A DNA stretch of 64,000 nucleotides from an uncultured Flavobacteriales bacterium. Its GTDB lineage: Bacteria > Bacteroidota > Bacteroidia > Flavobacteriales_D > Parvicellaceae. The DNA is taken from assembly GCA_943788115.1 (NCBI GenBank), contig CALSPA010000003.1:1-64000 (forward strand). Reading direction: 5' to 3'. Shown piece by piece: positions 37,080 to 45,703 of the stretch (positions are counted from its first letter, which is position 1; each line of letters begins with the position of its first letter). A program made the position numbers and the translations under genes. Below the pieces are notes generated by a model. That model was not told the DNA's origin and did not search any database. It saw only the letters and a list, made by a program, of their open reading frames with translations.

Positions 37080-38191
37080 GCTCTAATCTCCATTTCACTT
37101 TCTAATACATTCCAGATTTGATCAGCACTCTTATCCCAACTAAATTTATTAGATTGATTTAGCCCTTTTTCTCTAAATGAAGTAAAATTAGCTTCATTTA
37201 AGGCCTCTAAGTAACCTGCTTTGATAGATACAACTGAAAATGGATCTACGTAAATCACTGCATCGCCACCAACTTCTGGAATACTTGTTACATTACTGGC
37301 AACAACTGGAACTCCAGATTTCATTCCTTCTAAAACAGGGATACCAAAACCCTCAAAATAGGAGACATAAACTAATGCCTGACTATTTGCAACTAAAGTT
37401 GCCAGTTCGGATCCTGATTTCCTACCAATAAATTTTACATCATTAGAAATTGATGAGAGTAAACTATCTTTTTTCCACAAATAATCTCCTACAATTATAA
37501 AATCCAATGGTTCTTTATGTGTAGTTTTCAAGCTTTTAAAAGCTTCTAGCATTCTTTTAATATTTTTTCTTTTATGTAAAGCCCCTACATAAATAAAATA
37601 GGGAACACCATTATTCACTTCAAACAACTGAGTTGATCTTTGTTCCATACTAATTGGCAAATAATCTGTTCCAGCACCATTATGAACAACACTTATTAAA
37701 TCTTCATTTATTGAATATGATTTAGATATATCTTTTTTAGAAAACTGTGAAACAGTTATTATTTTATTAGCTTTTTTAGCAAATAATGGGAATTTCTTTA
37801 AATAATATTTAGTAATGTGAGCTGGTAAATCTTCCGGGTAATGCTCGAAGTTTAGATCATGAATTACAGCAACTTGAGGAACCTTTGTCCTCAGACTTAA
37901 CATTCCATCTGTAGAAAAAAATAAATCAACCTTGTGTTTTTTTAAAGCTCTAGTAACAGCATAATCAAACCAAATATTGAATAAAATCGGATGTCTTGCT
38001 TGAGGATGTAATACAACAGGAACAACATTGTCTGAAAAAATAAAATCTTCATTATATTCCCTATCAAAAAAGAATAAAAATTGATGATTTGGATGATTTT
38101 TAACAATCCTCTTTACCACTTCAAAAGTAAACCAACCAATTCCTTCGAGTTTATCTTTAATTAATAACCTTGTATTTATTGCAATTCGCAA
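37076..38191 (-). CDS. Glycosyltransferase family 4 (GT-B)
   Basis: 371 aa. The GT-B fold is shown by an N-terminal MRIAINTRLLIKDKLEGIGWF and a C-terminal nucleotide-sugar domain with YIGALHKRKNIKRMLEAF (about residues 200-217). The GT4 EX7E motif lies in YFEGFGIPVLEGMKSGVPVV, followed by SNVTSIPEVGGDA. Such enzymes transfer a sugar from a nucleotide donor in surface polysaccharide or glycan synthesis. No polysaccharide cluster surrounds it, so the acceptor is unknown. Confidence 0.9.
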   Translation of the reverse strand: MRIAINTRLLIKDKLEGIGWFTFEVVKRIVKNHPNHQFLFFFDREYNEDFIFSDNVVPVVLHPQARHPILFNIWFDYAVTRALKKHKVDLFFSTDGMLSLRTKVPQVAVIHDLNFEHYPEDLPAHITKYYLKKFPLFAKKANKIITVSQFSKKDISKSYSINEDLISVVHNGAGTDYLPISMEQRSTQLFEVNNGVPYFIYVGALHKRKNIKRMLEAFKSLKTTHKEPLDFIIVGDYLWKKDSLLSSISNDVKFIGRKSGSELATLVANSQALVYVSYFEGFGIPVLEGMKSGVPVVASNVTSIPEVGGDAVIYVDPFSVVSIKAGYLEALNEANFTSFREKGLNQSNKFSWDKSADQIWNVLESEMEIRA

Positions 38192-38292
38192 AATATATTT
38201 TTAAGTGAAACTAACTACTATCTAATAGAAGAACAACCAAAATTGAACATTTAATAGTATTTAATTGAAAAATAAATACTTTTATTACCCAG

Positions 38293-39273
38293 ATGAAATT
38301 TATAAATCTAATTGCTTTATGTTTTTGTTTATGGAGTTGTAGCAGTACAATTCCTATTGAAGATTTTTCAATTCAGAAGAGTAGCACTAACCCAGACTAT
38401 TCGAACTTAATGCATTGGGCAGCACACCCATTAAAAATCGACAAAGCTGATAAATTCCCTAAAAATTTCAATCAAGACACATCATTAACAGGAATAGATG
38501 TCTTTTTTATATACCCAACTTTACTTTTAAAGGGTAAAGAATGGAATGCCCGAATTGATGACAAAAAATTAAATAAAAAAATAGATAAAACAGCTATTAA
38601 ATATCAAGCCAATGTTTTTAATGGGCTGGCAGATATATACTCTCCTATTTACAGACAAATGCACATTCAAGGTTATAGAAGTCAAAAAAATGGAGTCAAA
38701 GCATTAAACTTTGCATACAAAGATGTTGAGTTGGCTTTTAAGTATTATTTAAAAAACTTTTATAACGGAAACAGAATAGTAATTGCTGCTCACAGCCAAG
38801 GAACTAATCATGCAGAAAGACTTCTAAAAGATTTTATTTTAAAAAATAATGAAATTGCTAAAAAAGTAGAACTTGCATATTTAATAGGAATGCCTATTGA
38901 AGAATTTTCTGATTCATTTCCAAAATGTAACGACCCTTTAGATTTAAATTGCTTTCTTACATGGAGAACATTTGCTAGTGGTCATTACCCAAATTATATA
39001 TATGGGGCTAATATAGCGGTTAACAACCCAATGACTTGGGAAAATGACTCTTTAGAAAGCGAATTCATTCTTCATAAAGGAATTTTAATGCAAAACAATA
39101 AAATTAGGTTTCAAAAATCTGTAAGTGCACAAGCACATCAAGGCTTATTATGGGTGGATTTTGAAAATATTCCTATGAGTAAACTATTTGAGAAAGAAAA
39201 CTATCACATAGCAGATTACAATTTATTTTGGAGTAACATACGTTCAAATTTTATAGAAAGAATGACTCAATAA
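38293..39273 (+). CDS. DUF3089 alpha/beta-hydrolase lipoprotein
   Basis: 326 aa. Lipoprotein signal MKFINLIALCFCLWSC with lipobox Cys at about residue 16. The nucleophile elbow is IAAHSQGTNHAERLL (AHSQG in place of the usual GHSQG) at about residues 166-180, the family pattern of DUF3089, and FVIYPTL-like FFIYPTLLL lies before it. Ends YHIADYNLFWSNIRSNF, also typical. Probably an envelope esterase; substrate unknown. It ends one base before the convergent DoxX gene. Confidence 0.85.
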   Translation: MKFINLIALCFCLWSCSSTIPIEDFSIQKSSTNPDYSNLMHWAAHPLKIDKADKFPKNFNQDTSLTGIDVFFIYPTLLLKGKEWNARIDDKKLNKKIDKTAIKYQANVFNGLADIYSPIYRQMHIQGYRSQKNGVKALNFAYKDVELAFKYYLKNFYNGNRIVIAAHSQGTNHAERLLKDFILKNNEIAKKVELAYLIGMPIEEFSDSFPKCNDPLDLNCFLTWRTFASGHYPNYIYGANIAVNNPMTWENDSLESEFILHKGILMQNNKIRFQKSVSAQAHQGLLWVDFENIPMSKLFEKENYHIADYNLFWSNIRSNFIERMTQ

Positions 39274-39657
39274 TCAATCTTTAGTAAACCAAAAAGCAAT
39301 CCAAATAAATAAAAATTGAAATGGCAACCTAACAACTGCCATGATACTACTAATTTCTAAAGCTTGTTGAGCCTCGATAGATTGGGCTAAATAAATATTT
39401 GCTGGAAAGACAGCAATTAATAATGCTATCAATCCATAAGAAGCCAATTTTCTTGTTTTAGAAAAAAACAAGAAAAACCCTAAAACACATTCAAAAAAAC
39501 CACTTAGGTAAACAAGTTCTAAACGAATAGGGAAATAAGGCGGCATTATTTTTAAAAAAAATGATGGGTAAAGAAAATGTGTTGTGCCAACCAACATATA
39601 AGAAAAAGCCATCAAATAAATGATTATTAATTTTACAATTGAAATTTTATTTTTCAT
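39274..39657 (-). CDS. DoxX-like small membrane protein
   Basis: 127 aa with four predicted transmembrane helices and the DoxX/SURF4-like pattern GTTHFLYPSFFLKIMPPYFP ... FECVLGFFLFF. Function unknown in most bacteria. Overlaps the end of the exonuclease/GIY-YIG gene by 11 bases and is the third gene of a DUF983 - nuclease - DoxX operon. Confidence 0.85.
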   Translation of the reverse strand: MKNKISIVKLIIIYLMAFSYMLVGTTHFLYPSFFLKIMPPYFPIRLELVYLSGFFECVLGFFLFFSKTRKLASYGLIALLIAVFPANIYLAQSIEAQQALEISSIMAVVRLPFQFLFIWIAFWFTKD

Positions 39658-40987
39658 TTTTCCTTAGGTAACTAGATATAATTCTTTTGGTGTCTCTATT
39701 TTCTTTTTGAGTTATTAAAAATTGCTTTGAAACAATAGCCATTTCTTTACTAATTGTTCTTGGATAAAAGCCATAACCCTTATAAACACCATTTTCAATT
39801 TTGACAAAACTTTTTTCCTCGTTGTTTCTTCCTTTAAGAAATAATGAATCTAACGAATTCTTATATTCAAAAGAAGAAATAACTTTTAAAACTCTGATGT
39901 TATAACTTTTTATCGCCTCTTTATTTACGCAAACACCTTTGCATTTTTTTAGTTGATGATTAAAACATTCATTTGATGAATTATCAAGTCCACAATATTT
40001 CAAACACAGCTTGTGCTTATCAGCAATTTTCAATAAAAAATCTTTGGCATTTTCAGTTTTTTCAAAAGTTAAAATTGGATTTTTTAATAGTTTAACATAG
40101 CCATAACTTAACTCTAAAACACCATCATTATTGGTGTGAAATGACAAACCATAATTCTCACCGACTCTTTTTTGCCTGTAATTATAAATTGGATAATGTA
40201 TTTTTATTTCTGCAGATTCCTTTAATTGAGCAATTAAATCGTTCCCAGTTTCTTCATATGTTATACGCGCTGCTTCTTGACACATTTTTAATTCCTTTTT
40301 TGAAGCATCACGAAAATGACTCAAAACCCTGTCTTTAATATTTACTGATTTTCCTATATATATTATGGTGTTTTCAATATTCCAAAAGTAATACACCCCC
40401 GTTTTATTAGATAGTTGTGCTAAATCTGATTCACTTATATAACGTGAGACAGTTAATTGCTTATTTGCAATTTGTTGATTAAATAATCCTTGATCAGATT
40501 TATTAATAAGTAGCTTAAAGAGTTGTAGCGTTGCTAGGGCATCTCCTTTAGCTCTATGTCTACCATAAATTGGAATTGATAAATCTTTACACAACTTCCC
40601 TAAAGAATAAGACTTATGACCAGGAAGCAATTTTCTAGACAATTTCACAGTACACATTTTTTTTCGATGAAAAGTATACCCTAAATTTTTGAACTCATTT
40701 TTAATTACATTAAAATCAAAATTCACATTGTGAGCAACAAAAACATTATCTCTTGTTAGACTTACTATTTCCTTAGCAATTTCATAAAAGAATGGAGCAT
40801 CTCTAACCATTTCGTTAGTAATTCCAGTTAATCGTGTAATTGAAGATGGAATAGAAACCTCAGGGTTAACTAATGAGTGAAATTCAGCAACTACTTTTTG
40901 AGAATTTGTGTTGTAAATTGAAATATCCGTTATTTTATTGTGAGGATATCCAGTAGTTTCAACATCTATAATTGAAAATACAGTCAA
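39647..40987 (-). CDS. DnaQ-like exonuclease / GIY-YIG endonuclease fusion
   Basis: 446 aa. Residues about 1-165 form a DEDDh 3'-5' exonuclease: FSIIDVETTG (exo I), VFVAHNVNFDFNVIKNEF (exo II), RHRAKGDALATLQLF (exo III). Residues about 197-275 are a UvrC-type GIY-YIG nuclease (GVYYFWNIENTIIYIGKSVN, IKDRVLSHF). A Cys cluster follows (CLKYCGLDNSSNECFNHQL then KKCKGVCVNKE), as in UvrC/Cho relatives. Such fusions are often annotated as DNA polymerase III epsilon subunit, but they are probably repair nucleases. Coupled to DUF983 upstream by a 4-base overlap. Confidence 0.9.
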   Translation of the reverse strand: MTVFSIIDVETTGYPHNKITDISIYNTNSQKVVAEFHSLVNPEVSIPSSITRLTGITNEMVRDAPFFYEIAKEIVSLTRDNVFVAHNVNFDFNVIKNEFKNLGYTFHRKKMCTVKLSRKLLPGHKSYSLGKLCKDLSIPIYGRHRAKGDALATLQLFKLLINKSDQGLFNQQIANKQLTVSRYISESDLAQLSNKTGVYYFWNIENTIIYIGKSVNIKDRVLSHFRDASKKELKMCQEAARITYEETGNDLIAQLKESAEIKIHYPIYNYRQKRVGENYGLSFHTNNDGVLELSYGYVKLLKNPILTFEKTENAKDFLLKIADKHKLCLKYCGLDNSSNECFNHQLKKCKGVCVNKEAIKSYNIRVLKVISSFEYKNSLDSLFLKGRNNEEKSFVKIENGVYKGYGFYPRTISKEMAIVSKQFLITQKENRDTKRIISSYLRKNEK

Positions 40988-41355
40988 TTGTTTTTAAAAT
41001 TGGAATCAAAAGAAACGAAGAAGGAAATCCAAAAAGACCTCGATAAAACAATAAAATATGGAGCTACCAACAATACAATAATGGCAATTGAAGATATTAT
41101 CCAGTTTACAGAAAAATTAGTAAAACTGCTTAAAGTTAAATAGGTAATAACCATAACTAATACCTGAAGAGCGTAACTTACATAAGCTGCTCCCAAATAG
41201 AAACCAGGTTCAATAACAAACTTCTGTTGACATACAGAACAATTGTCGTTCATTACATTTAGTTTCTTAATTCTGTAAGGATTATTCACCTCAAAAAGAT
41301 TTCCTTTTCTACAGCGAGGACATTTTAAATTAAAAATAGATTTTATTATACTCAT
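40984..41355 (-). CDS. DUF983 membrane protein
   Basis: 123 aa. Starts SIIKSIFNLKCPRCRKGNLF with a zinc-ribbon-like CxxC; a second CxxC (NCSVCQQKF) follows at about residue 39. Two hydrophobic helices (about 60-80 and 85-110). The arrangement matches DUF983 proteins of Bacteroidota and Alphaproteobacteria. Function unknown. First gene of a three-gene operon, preceded by a perfect inverted repeat at 41361-41387. Confidence 0.88.
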   Translation of the reverse strand: MSIIKSIFNLKCPRCRKGNLFEVNNPYRIKKLNVMNDNCSVCQQKFVIEPGFYLGAAYVSYALQVLVMVITYLTLSSFTNFSVNWIISSIAIIVLLVAPYFIVLSRSFWISFFVSFDSNFKNN

Positions 41356-41360
41356 TTACG

Positions 41361-41387
41361 GTTTTATAATTTATAAAATTATAAAAC
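41361..41387. repeat. Perfect 12-bp inverted repeat
   Basis: GTTTTATAATTT and AAATTATAAAAC are perfect reverse complements separated by ATA. It lies 6 bases before the DUF983 start codon and 8 bases after the end of the PUL T9SS gene. It could be an AT-only terminator or an operator. Confidence 0.8.
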
Positions 41388-41394
41388 TGAATTA

Positions 41395-42210
41395 TTAATT
41401 CTTAATTAGTTTAATTATTTCTGAAGGATAATTTTCCTCATATAACTTAACCAAGTAAATTCCATTAGATAAAAAAGACAAATCTAAATTATTAGCACCT
41501 GGAGTTAACGTTTTGTAAATCTGAATTTTACCGTGTAAATCAACTATTTTTACACTTTTATTTTTAACATTATCTATATACAAAACATCAAAAACTGGGT
41601 TTGGATATATGTCACTTGATTTACTAAAATGTTGGGTTAAACCATTAACGTTACTATTAGATCCTGTATCATAAATGTTATCTATATAAATAACATTATC
41701 TTGAGTTCTACCTGCCAAATCGAAATCAGGGAAAATTACAATTTGATCTTTTAAAACTGGATAAACTCCAATACGTGATGAAAAATCAAATGTCAATTCT
41801 TCCCATCTATTAACTAATGTATTTGGAACTTTAATCTCAGGCTGAGCAGCCGAAGTTGGATCAACGAATTTTATTCCTACATCACTAATCACCGACTTCC
41901 AAACCATAATTTTAACTGTACAATTTGTAGAATCAAAAGAAAATGATCCAATATCAGAACCGTGCATCGACTCAAAACCTGCCCATGGATTTCCTGACTG
42001 TAAAGCAGTGAACTTTAATACTGTAGAAGAAGTGTCAAGACCCGAAACATCAGGATTTGGCACAATTTCAACAGGCGGATTTATATCATTTTCAAAAGTT
42101 GTCCAAGTCCAGTTTAATCCATTTCCATTTTGTTCAAAATCTATTGGAACATTTTGACATAAAGCTGAAATTAAAAAAAAATTAAAAAGTAATATTAAAG
42201 ATGTTTTCAT
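41395..42210 (-). CDS. T9SS-sorted glycan-binding-like protein of the PUL
   Basis: 271 aa. Signal peptide MKTSLILLFNFFLISALCQ, then a carbohydrate-binding-like beta-sandwich of about 165 residues (VPIDFEQNGNGLNWTWTTF ... NVIYIDNIYD) and a T9SS type A tail (DIYPNPVFDVLYID ... IIKLIKN). The sandwich matches the C-terminal domain of the PKD lipoprotein three genes upstream (LPLDFET..., WAGLYVDLD, WEEITVDFS). Probably exposed at the cell surface or released, binding the PUL's glucan. It has its own promoter region holding an AGTGTA palindrome. Confidence 0.85.
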   Translation of the reverse strand: MKTSLILLFNFFLISALCQNVPIDFEQNGNGLNWTWTTFENDINPPVEIVPNPDVSGLDTSSTVLKFTALQSGNPWAGFESMHGSDIGSFSFDSTNCTVKIMVWKSVISDVGIKFVDPTSAAQPEIKVPNTLVNRWEELTFDFSSRIGVYPVLKDQIVIFPDFDLAGRTQDNVIYIDNIYDTGSNSNVNGLTQHFSKSSDIYPNPVFDVLYIDNVKNKSVKIVDLHGKIQIYKTLTPGANNLDLSFLSNGIYLVKLYEENYPSEIIKLIKN

Positions 42211-42252
42211 TATTTAAAAGAATTATTAGCGATATAAATATACACAAAAATA

Positions 42253-42269
42253 AGTGTATTATGTACACT
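42253..42269. promoter_or_regulatory. Palindromic operator-like site AGTGTA-N5-TACACT
   Basis: A perfect inverted repeat with 6-bp arms lies 43-59 bases before the start of the PUL T9SS gene and just upstream of a TATATTTA -7-like box (minus strand). The same AGTGTA half-site is duplicated upstream of susC. Confidence 0.5.
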
Positions 42270-42287
42270 AACGCATTGTTGTTCAAA

Positions 42288-44585
42288 TTACTGAACTAAA
42301 TTAAAGGCCATAACATCTAAAACTCTTGAATTTGTTCCAACACCTACTTTAAAATTACCCGGTTCTGCAATAAAAATATTCTGTTTGTTGTAAAAGCTCA
42401 AGTCTTCTTTTGTAATATTAAATTCCAGTTGTTTTGTTTCGCCAACAGCTAAGCTTATTTTCTGAAATCCTTTTAGCTCTATTTCAGGGGGTGTTATACT
42501 AGCAAATTCGTCTGTAATGTATAGCTGTACTATTTCCTCTCCAGGAAAATCACCTATATTTTGAACTTTAATTTTGACTTTTAATGTGTCTTTCATGTGA
42601 ATTTCATTACTAGAAATTTTCATTTCTGAATATTGAAATTGAGTATAACTAAGACCATATCCAAACGGAAATAAAGGATCGTTGTCCACATCAGAATGAT
42701 GAACATAAAACACTTGATTTGGTCCAGAAGATGGCCTGCCTGTTGTTTTTTTATTATAGTAAATAGGAACTTGTCCAACATTTCTTGGAAAAGACATTGT
42801 TAATTTACCAGATGGGTTATAATCTCCAATTAAAATCTGTGCAATTGCATCTCCGGATCTAGAACCACAATGCCAAGCCTCAACAATTGCCGGAATGTTT
42901 TTATACTCCCAGGGAATTGTAAGTGGCCTTCCATTCATTAATATTAAAACAATGTTTTTATTTACTTTATAAACTTCTTTTAACAATTCCAATTGTAATC
43001 CTGGAAGATCAATGTTAGACCGACTTCTTCCTTCACCAGACATGTAAGCTGGCTCACCTAAAGCCATCACAACTATTTCGCTTTTACTTGCTAAATCTAC
43101 TGCTTGCTTAAATCCAGAATAATCTGAATTATTAATCTTTAATTCCTCAAAAAAATTATTATTTCCAATAGAAAGTTCACATCCTTTAGCAAATGTAATG
43201 TTGGATTCAAACACAGTTCTCATTCCGTCTAATAGATTTATTGCTGAATTTGAAGACGCATGAGCTCTCCAATTACCCAAAGGAGCATCACTATCATTAG
43301 CAAGAGGACCTATAAGCGCAATTTTTTGATCTTTTTTAAGGGGCAACAATTGATTTTCATTTTTTAGTAAAACAATAGATTTCAACGCAGCTTCAAGAGC
43401 AAGATCTAAATGAGCTGGGGATCCAACAAGCTTTTTCTCTCTAGTTTCACTAGAGTAACAATATGGATCATCAAACAAGCCAAGTTTAAACTTTAATGTT
43501 AAAATTCTTTTAACTGCCTTATTTATTTCATTTTCTATGATAGGATATTGAACGACTAAATCATTAAGGTGCTTAATGTATGCTTGGCTTTCCATATCTA
43601 TGTCACAGCCTGCAATTATTGCTTGGTGAGCAGCTTGCTTTAAGTCTTTAGAATAGCGATGATTAACCATTTCACCAATAGACCCCCAATCAGAAACAAC
43701 AACACCTTGATAATTCCATTGCTCTCTTAAGATTTCTTTTAGTAAAAATATATTTGCTGTTGCTGGAATCCCATCTATATCATTAAAAGCATTCATAAAT
43801 GTTGCTACATTATTTTTAGCCGCCATTTTAAAAGGAGGCATTACAACATTCATTAATGTGTTTTGTCCAATATTAACTGTATTATAATCCTTACCACTTT
43901 CAACAAATCCGTAAGCAGCAAAATGTTTTGCGCATGCCGCTATTGACAAGGAGTCTGAAAGTGATTCGCCTTGAAAACCTTTTATTCTAGCGGCCGCAAC
44001 TTGAGCCCCTAAATAAGGATCTTCACCGGCACCTTCCATTACCCTTCCCCATCTTGCATCTCTAGAAACATCGATCATTGGAGCAAAAGTCCATTGAATT
44101 CCTGAGGCAGCAGCTTCTGCCGCTGATGTTTTAGCTGTTTTTTCCATTAGTTTTAAATCCCATGAACAACTTTCTGCAAGAGGAATAGGAAACATTGTTT
44201 TATAACCGTGAATTACATCATAAGCAAATATTAAAGGAATCTTTAATCTACTATTTTCAATTACTTGTTGTTGAACTAACCTTGTGTTTTCTGCCCCAAG
44301 TAAATTTAAAACAGACCCTACACTTCCATTAATAAGTTGATTGTATCGTTGTTTTGAGTAATCATTATTTTGATTTGGACCAGTCATTTCTTCACCCACA
44401 GAGTATTGGTTTAATTGACCTATTTTCTCTTTTAAAGTCATTAACTCAAATATGGAATCGACTCTTTTAGAGATAGAATTATTTTGAGAAATGGTAAATG
44501 AAGAATCTAATTCATTAGTTTCCAAAGATGTACACGACAAAAAAAATATGACAGAAAAAAGAAGTATTAAATTGTTATGATTCAT
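42288..44585 (-). CDS. bglX: Glycoside hydrolase family 3 beta-glucosidase
   Basis: 765 aa, the length of BglX-type enzymes. Lipoprotein signal LLFSVIFFLSC. The GH3 N-terminal barrel contains TFAPMIDVSRDARWGRVMEG (about residues 163-182), KHFAAYG, and the catalytic nucleophile Asp in GVVVSDWGSIGEM (about 292-304). The second GH3 domain holds the acid/base region near MSGEGRSRS, and a fibronectin III-like domain closes the protein. It should cut glucose from laminari-oligosaccharides released by the GH16. Part of the PUL: 9 bases after the GH16 gene. Confidence 0.93.
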   Translation of the reverse strand: MNHNNLILLFSVIFFLSCTSLETNELDSSFTISQNNSISKRVDSIFELMTLKEKIGQLNQYSVGEEMTGPNQNNDYSKQRYNQLINGSVGSVLNLLGAENTRLVQQQVIENSRLKIPLIFAYDVIHGYKTMFPIPLAESCSWDLKLMEKTAKTSAAEAAASGIQWTFAPMIDVSRDARWGRVMEGAGEDPYLGAQVAAARIKGFQGESLSDSLSIAACAKHFAAYGFVESGKDYNTVNIGQNTLMNVVMPPFKMAAKNNVATFMNAFNDIDGIPATANIFLLKEILREQWNYQGVVVSDWGSIGEMVNHRYSKDLKQAAHQAIIAGCDIDMESQAYIKHLNDLVVQYPIIENEINKAVKRILTLKFKLGLFDDPYCYSSETREKKLVGSPAHLDLALEAALKSIVLLKNENQLLPLKKDQKIALIGPLANDSDAPLGNWRAHASSNSAINLLDGMRTVFESNITFAKGCELSIGNNNFFEELKINNSDYSGFKQAVDLASKSEIVVMALGEPAYMSGEGRSRSNIDLPGLQLELLKEVYKVNKNIVLILMNGRPLTIPWEYKNIPAIVEAWHCGSRSGDAIAQILIGDYNPSGKLTMSFPRNVGQVPIYYNKKTTGRPSSGPNQVFYVHHSDVDNDPLFPFGYGLSYTQFQYSEMKISSNEIHMKDTLKVKIKVQNIGDFPGEEIVQLYITDEFASITPPEIELKGFQKISLAVGETKQLEFNITKEDLSFYNKQNIFIAEPGNFKVGVGTNSRVLDVMAFNLVQ

Positions 44586-44594
44586 GAAATAAAA

Positions 44595-45689
44595 CTATTG
44601 AAAAACTCTAATGTAATCAACTGCCATGGTTTGAGGGAAAATAGTTGTTGCATCAGGACTTCCTGGCCAATTTCCTCCAACTGCTACATTTAAAATAAAA
44701 AAGAAGTTTTGATGAAATTCACTTAATGAAGAAGGGGTAATGTCGGCAACATGAAATTGAATGTCATCTCTGAGCCAAACAATAGAATTAGGAGTCCAAA
44801 CAATAGAAAAAACATGAAATTCTTCTGCATAAACAACTCCGCTTGCTAGGGAATTATTCCCCCCATAATCTGCATGTCCATTATTATCCCAGTGAATAGT
44901 ACCGTATATAGTTCTGTCATTGTAAGATCCCCCACCTATTAACTCCATTATATCTATTTCTCCACAACTAGGCCAACTAACACTAGTTATATTATCACCC
45001 AACATCCAAAGAGCAGGCCACAATCCTTTTCCAAATGGTAAAGCAGCTCTAATATCTACTCTTCCATATTTAAAAGATTGAATACCTTGAGTTTTGATTC
45101 TTGAAGAAGTATAGTTTTTTCCACCATAATTTTCTTCTTTGGCAGTAATAACTAATAAACCATTCTCAACCGATGTGTTTTCTTCTCTGTAGTATTCTAA
45201 TTCATTGTTTCCCCATCCCCAATTGCCATTTCCAATTTCATGAACCCAATTGGAAGAAAGTGTATTTCCATCAAATTCATCATTCCATACCAAAGTATAT
45301 CCTGGATAACTTAAAGGAGTTGTATATCCTGTTGTTGGTATCCCTCCAGTAAACCCGGGATCTATAGTAATTGTGACATCATCTATAGTCTCGATATAGT
45401 TGTAGTAATCAGTATGAGCTTTAGTTTTAACTGTATAACTACCTGTACAACAAAATGTATATTCTCCAAGACCATCTGTAGATTCAACAATAGTAGAATC
45501 TAGTCCCTCAAAAAAAGTAAAAGTGTAGAAGTTAGCATTGTTAGCATTAGCCTCAACCTCAACTAATCCTTCATTAATAGTTAATGCAGTGTTTAGGTTG
45601 GTTGGCAAAGAAACAGAAGGGTTGTTATCAGGCTTGTTACAACCTAATAAAAAAATGAAACTAAATATGTAAATGAATTTTCTTATCAT
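44595..45689 (-). CDS. Glycoside hydrolase family 16 (laminarinase-type) lipoprotein
   Basis: 364 aa. Lipoprotein signal IYIFSFIFLLGC, a PKD/Ig-like domain (about residues 30-110), and a GH16 catalytic domain (about 128-364). The catalytic ExDxxE is in CGEIDIMELIGG, and the fold opens with YTLVWNDEFDGNTLSSNWV. NWGWGNNELEYY and the WPALWMLG segment are typical of beta-1,3-glucanases. Expected to attack laminarin at the cell surface. The final WPGSPDATTIFPQTMAVDYIRVF is also characteristic. It lies between the PKD lipoprotein and GH3 genes. Confidence 0.93.
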   Translation of the reverse strand: MIRKFIYIFSFIFLLGCNKPDNNPSVSLPTNLNTALTINEGLVEVEANANNANFYTFTFFEGLDSTIVESTDGLGEYTFCCTGSYTVKTKAHTDYYNYIETIDDVTITIDPGFTGGIPTTGYTTPLSYPGYTLVWNDEFDGNTLSSNWVHEIGNGNWGWGNNELEYYREENTSVENGLLVITAKEENYGGKNYTSSRIKTQGIQSFKYGRVDIRAALPFGKGLWPALWMLGDNITSVSWPSCGEIDIMELIGGGSYNDRTIYGTIHWDNNGHADYGGNNSLASGVVYAEEFHVFSIVWTPNSIVWLRDDIQFHVADITPSSLSEFHQNFFFILNVAVGGNWPGSPDATTIFPQTMAVDYIRVFQ

Positions 45690-45703
45690 TTATTAAATAT
45701 AAA

